Part shown: positions 58,704 through 64,000 of the stretch, one piece after another
Position numbering within the stretch: the stretch's first letter is position 1
How the letters are laid out: each line of letters starts with the position of its first letter
Source: Ulota crispa
Taxonomy: Eukaryota; Streptophyta; Bryopsida; Orthotrichales; Orthotrichaceae
Direction: 5' to 3'
DNA: 64,000 nt
NCBI GenBank assembly: GCA_963920765.1
Contig: OY987243.1
Coordinates: 6,014,001 to 6,078,000 of the forward strand
Made by a program: the position numbers and the translations under genes
The notes under the pieces: model-generated
Seen by the model: only the letters and a program-made list of their open reading frames with translations
Databases searched by the model: none
Told to the model about the DNA's origin: nothing

Positions 58704-61700
58704 AATCTTGCAATTGTATAACCTGACATAATGGCCAGTTCTATGTTGAAGTCTAGCAAGCAATGTCATGCCTCGTTTTTTATGTTCAAGAGCAAGAATT
58801 GGTTAAATGTATGCAACATGCACAGAAGCGCGCCTTATCTAGAGTACTTACCGTATTTTCTACTCTCCGTTGTGAATGGAGGTTATTGCGCTGTGAGGAA
58901 TCACTCAAGTTTCGAATGAACGGTCATCTCGACAACTAGTTGCTCTTGAGGAAGAGTGAGGGAAAAAGAATCTTGTAAATGTAAGTGACTCAGCCCAAGA
59001 AAATAGTCCCCTCATTCGCTGAATCTCTTGTAGGGTTAGGCTGTACATTTTGCTGCAGCTACAATTCTTCGAACAATTCTATTAACAGGAGTTAATATAT
59101 CCTCTTCTATGCAAATCAGCGACGTTGCAAATTTGACACTGTTTGACTCCATTACAGATTAAATAGAGATTGAATCAGCTTCTTTTTCCAGTTTGATAGA
59201 AGCATCGAAGCTTTGGAACTGAACTTTCATCTTAGCCACAGATACAGTCTTCCCTCTGATAAGTTTTCCTCCTTAACTTTTATTCTGTGCTGAGTTTTGA
59301 AACCCCTAGTCCCCCATGAGCCTGAAACTTATCAGAGGAAGACAGCCTAACTCTCGGAAACCATCAAATAACGATGAAGAGGTTCGTACCAAACGGTAGA
59401 AATGATCATTGAAGAGTCTTACCTCACAAGAGGAAAACAAGACTAATAGAGGAAAAACCAAAAGAGTGAAGCCAGCCATTGGCTCATTAGTTGATTAGAG
59501 TAAAGGGCTAACATTCAAGGGAGGGCAAGAAAGATTGAGTGTTGTGCTTGGTTTTTTTTCCTCATCAGCACACTTGGGCATCCTACGCTGCACACGAAGG
59601 ATGACATGGTAGTGAAATAACATAAAATGTTTTCCATACACTATTCCTTAGAAACCCATAAAGCATAAAAAGATGAATTTTAATTGACTCTGCCTAAAAG
59701 AAGAGATTACATAAATTTGTCACATTTGTCCAAATGCGGACTATTCATTATTCATGTGCTTATAGGATTTCGATCTAGTTCAAGACTTTGGAAAATGTAG
59801 GGAGATCTCTTGCTCTTTTGCATATATTTTCAAAATTTTAATATTGATTGATATTTTGAACTTTGGGAGTTCAGTTAAATACGAAATATAAGTTTTTTGG
59901 AATTTGAAAAGGTTCTAGTGAAATATGAGTCAAAAGCAACAATATTATGTTAACATTGTGTTTGTGATTAAGTCACATGGCACATTAAATGCTAGAGGTG
60001 ACATTCTTACACATTCAAAAAAGTTAAGCCATAATTTATGATATGCAAAGCTGATGCAAAAATATGTCAATTCTAAAGTATCCATTGATAGAAATCATGA
60101 ATGTTTGGGATGGAAACAATCAAAGCCATTGTTTATGTGGTTGAACTCAAATGGCCTTACAAAAATGTCACATGTGACGTTTTCACAAATGCAATGTTTA
60201 TGGGAGCTTGCCACACAAAAGAGTGTATCTCTGGTTTCTAGAGGAATCTTGACATGTGAGTACAATTCTTGTGACAAGTTAACTTTGGTCACTAATCTCA
60301 AGTCACTACTATTTCTATACATTTCAATTAATACTGGAAAATGATTATGAGAGGATTGCACTCCTTAGTTTATCTAATATAGATACTTTGAAACAAATTA
60401 AACAATCAAGAATCAAATTTTGTGGCATCTAATCACTTTGATTGACAAATAATTGTTAGTACAACCTAAACCATTATTTGCCAATATTACAACTAATTAA
60501 TTAGTATTCCTGATATTCTTACTTAGTACAAAAAAGTTTTGTTTTACTTTATAAATTTGTAACACACATGTTTCAAAATATGACTTTTTTTTTGGTTTGG
60601 GAGTCCGAACTATGCAAGATTTTTGTATAAGTAAGTTACCACCTCCTCAAATATTCTAGGAGTATAAAAAGTTCCAACTGACTTGGTATATCATATGTGA
60701 ATTTCAAACTTTTATTAATTTGTCTATTCATCATCATGCCATTGTGTATTGATTGCAAAAATTTATAAAGTTTGGTTTTGAAAGTATTTGACACAATCCT
60801 ACAATGGGTTACAAAATCTTGAAATTACAAGGAATACTTTTCCTTCCATGGAAATTTTTAGCTGGAAAAGTATTTATTGATAATTGCCATAACATTATAC
60901 TAGCTTTTTAGAGTTCAAAACAAATAGTTTTATGAAGGCATACAATAAATTGACCATTATGGTGCAAAGTTTTCCAATCATCTTTTGTTTGTTCCAAAAA
61001 TATTATTTTGAGAATATATTCAGCTTTTCTAGTGCTCTTTAATGTCCAACAATTTTCCAATGCACGTACATTTAATCGGAATCCATTATCTAGATATGTT
61101 TAATTATAATACATTGTTTGGGTGCAAATGGTACTTGTATGTGCTCTGTATGTCAAGATATATGAAAACCATTTTAGTTTCCCTATTAGTTCAAAATGCT
61201 TATCCCTTGAATTTTCAAGTTATCTTTAATTACTTTGGACTTTTTGACAACACAAGGATTAACATCAATAAAAGATAAAGAGCTTGACATAATGTTCTTA
61301 CTTTTCCTTAACTATGTTTAATAATTTGTAGTTATTATTGCCATTTTTCATTATGCTCACTATGCATTGTTGTAAAGTGAAACACATGATTGAGCTTTTT
61401 GCAAGCCATTTCTCAATTCATTTTATCCATTGTAAGATAGTGTGTAACAAGCATTTTCTAATGGTTTCCCTTTTTTCTACAATTCCAAAAAAAGTCTTGC
61501 AAACTTTGCTAGAAATTTTTTGAACCCTCCACAAGGCCCTTAATATTTGACATACTGTCATGACCCTTGATGGATGAATGCTTGATGAATGAACTAATGC
61601 ACAATAAAATGTGAATTAGTGGGCTATGAGAAAAGTCTTAAATGCAAACATCTTCAGATGATGGATTTGTGCATTAGAGTTAGATAACTCCATTTGCATG
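58704..61700. other. Gene-free region downstream of the AP2 factor
   Basis: 3' UTR of the AP2 gene followed by about 2.5 kb of AT-rich DNA. Apart from the hairpin at 59247-59343, nothing recognised. Confidence 0.4.
59247..59343. other. 97-bp hairpin with a 20-bp stem
   Basis: GTCTTCCCTCTGATAAGTTT (59247-59266) pairs with GAAACTTATCAGAGGAAGAC (59324-59343), with a single bulged C; the loop is about 57 nt. It lies 545 bp past the AP2 stop codon. It could be a miniature foldback element or a small-RNA precursor; not distinguishable here. Confidence 0.45.
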
Positions 61701-61716
61701 ACAAGGATACTACACT

Positions 61717-62072
61717 TGAGGACAAGGGTACAAGATGTACCTTTGAGGACAAGTGTACATGCACCTTTGAGGACAAGTGTACGGGATGTACAACTTGAGG
61801 ACAAAGGCATGGGATGTACCCTTGATGACAAGTGTACGGAATGCATCTTTGAGGACAAGTGTACGGGATGTATAACTTGAGGACAAGTGTATGGAATGTA
61901 TAACTTGAGAACAAAGACATGATATGTACACTTGATGACAAGTATCAGGATGACTTGATGATAAGTATCATGATAAGTTGATGACAAGTGTATGGAATGC
62001 ACCTTTGAGGATAAGTGTACGGGATGTATAACTTGAGGACAAAGGCATGGTATATACACTGGATGACAAGAC
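61717..62072. repeat. Minisatellite, about 28-30 bp unit
   Basis: A dozen or so imperfect copies of a unit like ACTTGAGGACAAGTGTACGG followed by GATGTATA, some with AAAGGCATG in place of AGTGTACG. The repeat keeps several frames open, giving repetitive peptides on both strands that are not genes. Confidence 0.85.
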
Positions 62073-63544
62073 AAAGAGTGGAACTTGGAGTTACACAACT
62101 CCAAGTAAAAGATGAGATTTGATATAAGTTACATTTTAGAATAGTTCTAAATGTAACTAAGAGTTTTACCTTAGCGAAGGGTTGGAGATGAATATTAAAG
62201 ATAGAAAGATAAAAATAGTTAAAGTGATTCTATTTTTATGAAAAGATTGATAGTACAAGATGGGGCTTGGAGGGTGAGGAGAAAAATTCTTGTTGGGAAT
62301 TAATCTCTCTCTATGGTTGGGTGGTTGAGCTCCTTCTAGTTTTTATAGTTTATTGTGTATAGATTATTGTTTTTACATGAGTGTTTAGATGATTGAAGTT
62401 ACGGACCTAAAGAGTTTTGTAACACATACTTAATAATTATTGGGCTTAGAGTGGGTACATTAGAAGCATGTGTGAAGAGTCTCTACCTCGTATGACTTTC
62501 CTATTGTACATTACAAAACTATGAATAGAAAATGGCAATCTAGTACTATGTTACAAATTCTTAATTATTCTCCTACTATTGTACATAATCATAACTAAAT
62601 GTTACCCTCACAAGTCCTAGGTTGAAGATTTTAATATAAAGAAAAGGGACCATGGTAATATGTACATGTAATTGTGATGCCTAATGAAAATTGGACATGT
62701 CAATGTGAGTCATGATTGTAATCAAAGGTATAGTAGGGTGTAAGGAATTTTTGTTACTCCAAAGTATAAATTAAAACAATTGAGGAGACCCCTTGAAAAG
62801 GATTCTTAGGGACCTTGTGGAGGGCTCATATTTTTTCTAATGCTTGGCATTTTTCTTATATGGGACAAGTATTTTAAACAAACGAGAAATCATTTTTTTT
62901 TGTTGTATTCTTTCAATTATAGATGTTGAAATTGCCAACAATTCAATACATTTATGATATGTTGTCGTTTTATCATAACTGTTTTCATTAACAAAATACC
63001 CATGTTTTCACTTTGTTTTTTTGTTTCTTTTTGTGAACATACCAGTAAGTAACAATAGTACAATGTAAGTTACTCCAATTATTGTGCCCCACACTAACAT
63101 TGCAAACTTACATTAATTCAAGAAATACATGAAAATGCTAATCACACTAATAATGTAGTTCACGCTATTTATGATAGATTTAATAGATTGTAGGTTACAA
63201 CATTTAAATACTATCTTAAATAATGTGACTCAATTTGGATAAACTTTTGAAGAGATTTTGAGGACACCTATTGAGTGTACAAAGAACGTTGCATATCTAG
63301 CAAATCCTTAATCCTTGAACGATCGAGCAGCCCTTTGTGACCAACACATTACAAAGTACTTTTTTTGTATTTGGAGTGCACCCACACCTTTATTACATTT
63401 GAGATCAACAAAGAAGTTAGAATATAGATCAATACTGTTTTAGTGGGGTAGTCAAGATCCCAAATTAAAACTTTTTGTTGGTAGCAAATGCCAATTATAC
63501 AGCAACGTACATTCTATGTATTATAGTAACTCGGTTGTTCAAGG
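62073..63544. other. Gene-free AT-rich stretch
   Basis: No supported ORF, RNA gene or bounded repeat. Confidence 0.4.
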
Positions 63545-63548
63545 GTTA

Positions 63549-64000
63549 ACCTAAAATGGGCTTGGAAGTTCCCAAGCTAGTAGGAATTTGCTCCAATCTG
63601 AACAAAAAGCCAACATTTTTTGATAAGTTGTGTTATTTCTTTTTGAATTGTAACCGTATGAAATCAAACTAGACATGTTAGAGATCTCATTAGAAAAGAA
63701 AACACTACAATAAACGCGATATTCGTTAATTTGGGAAAAATGGTACATTTTGGAACTTTTAGGAAGTGACTCAAGAAGTTTGAGGTGATCACCTCAAACC
63801 GAGACGTGCCCTCACCTGAGAGGAGGGATTTGCGAGGGAAAAAATCTTAGTGGCTTAGATTGAATCTGATACTTTCAAATCTGGTTTTAAAGTAATTTTT
63901 TGGGTTTGAGGGGAAAACAAAGTGGGACCCCTGTTTTTCCCAAATTAACAAACATCGCGTTAACATCTCTTATGGATTGAAAGATTATAATGTTTGATCA
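63549..64000. mobile_element. TTAA-type (piggyBac-like) MITE, copy d, cut by the window end
   Basis: TTAA at 63545-63548, then CCTAAAATGGGCTTGG, ACAAAAAGCCAACATTTTTT and TTGATAAGTTGTGTTATTTC as in copy b. The conserved CTTATGGATTGAAAGATTAT block resumes at 63969 after an inserted element (63714-63960). The right end lies outside the window. Confidence 0.68.
63714..63960. mobile_element. PIF/Harbinger-like MITE nested in the TTAA-type MITE
   Basis: Left ACGCGATATTCGTTAATTTG. Right, reading inwards, ACGCGATGTTTGTTAATTTG. TAA target duplication at 63711-63713 and 63961-63963. Removing the 247 bp rejoins the host family's sequence around AACAATATCACTTATGG. A TAA/TTA target is the PIF/Harbinger signature. 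Confidence 0.78.

Noticed and set aside
61616-62104. 162-codon minus-strand ORF and its overlapping partners
   Set aside because: They are translations of a minisatellite in several frames.

Overview
This is nuclear DNA of a plant. Evidence: spliced genes with GT-AG introns, a plastid pyruvate dehydrogenase E2 subunit, a double-AP2 transcription factor of the ANT/WRINKLED1 group with its 9-nt micro-exon, an F-box/kelch gene, and plant transposon families (Copia, CACTA, PIF/Harbinger, hAT). One gene looks like DRC8/EFCAB2, a subunit of the nexin-dynein regulatory complex of motile cilia. If that is right, the plant makes swimming sperm, so a bryophyte, lycophyte, fern or streptophyte alga fits better than a flowering plant. 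Intergenic DNA is AT-rich and full of MITEs, and gene density is low (five recognisable genes in 64 kb). The species cannot be named from the sequence alone.

Layout. 1-683: last three exons of plastid PDC-E2 (+). 700-3950: gene-free, with two MITEs (918-1386, and a TTAA-flanked element at 1805-2466). 3957-20520: a Copia-type LTR retrotransposon that keeps only a broken gag (minus strand). One of its LTRs is split by a 15.2-kb CACTA transposon (5264-20418). The CACTA carries a decayed TNP2-like transposase (+), a decayed TNPA-like gene (-) and further nested MITEs. Both insertions still have matching target duplications: TTGAG for the Copia element and GAA for the CACTA. 20526-23230: repeats. 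23231-26111: DRC8-like gene (+), with a different MITE in each of its three longer introns. 28984-34071: four-exon F-box/kelch gene (+). 36895-38619: three-exon gene of unknown function (-), tail to tail with the F-box gene, with a GC-rich presumed promoter near 40 kb. 40.3-51 kb: a transposon graveyard (TTAA-flanked MITEs, a hAT remnant, a Harbinger MITE, CACTA MITEs, foldback elements). 52271-58703: twelve-exon AP2 transcription factor gene (+), 1093 codons in a fully phase-consistent model. 58.7-64 kb: a hairpin, a minisatellite, and a TTAA-flanked MITE with a Harbinger MITE nested inside it, cut by the window edge.

The host genes are not an operon and need not act together. The main points are: the nested transposon structure with intact footprints; a family of MITEs with piggyBac-type TTAA targets (four copies); an AP2 factor with about 900 residues before its two DNA-binding domains; and a cilium gene whose introns have repeatedly taken up transposons. 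I found no CRISPR, operon, tRNA or rRNA features.
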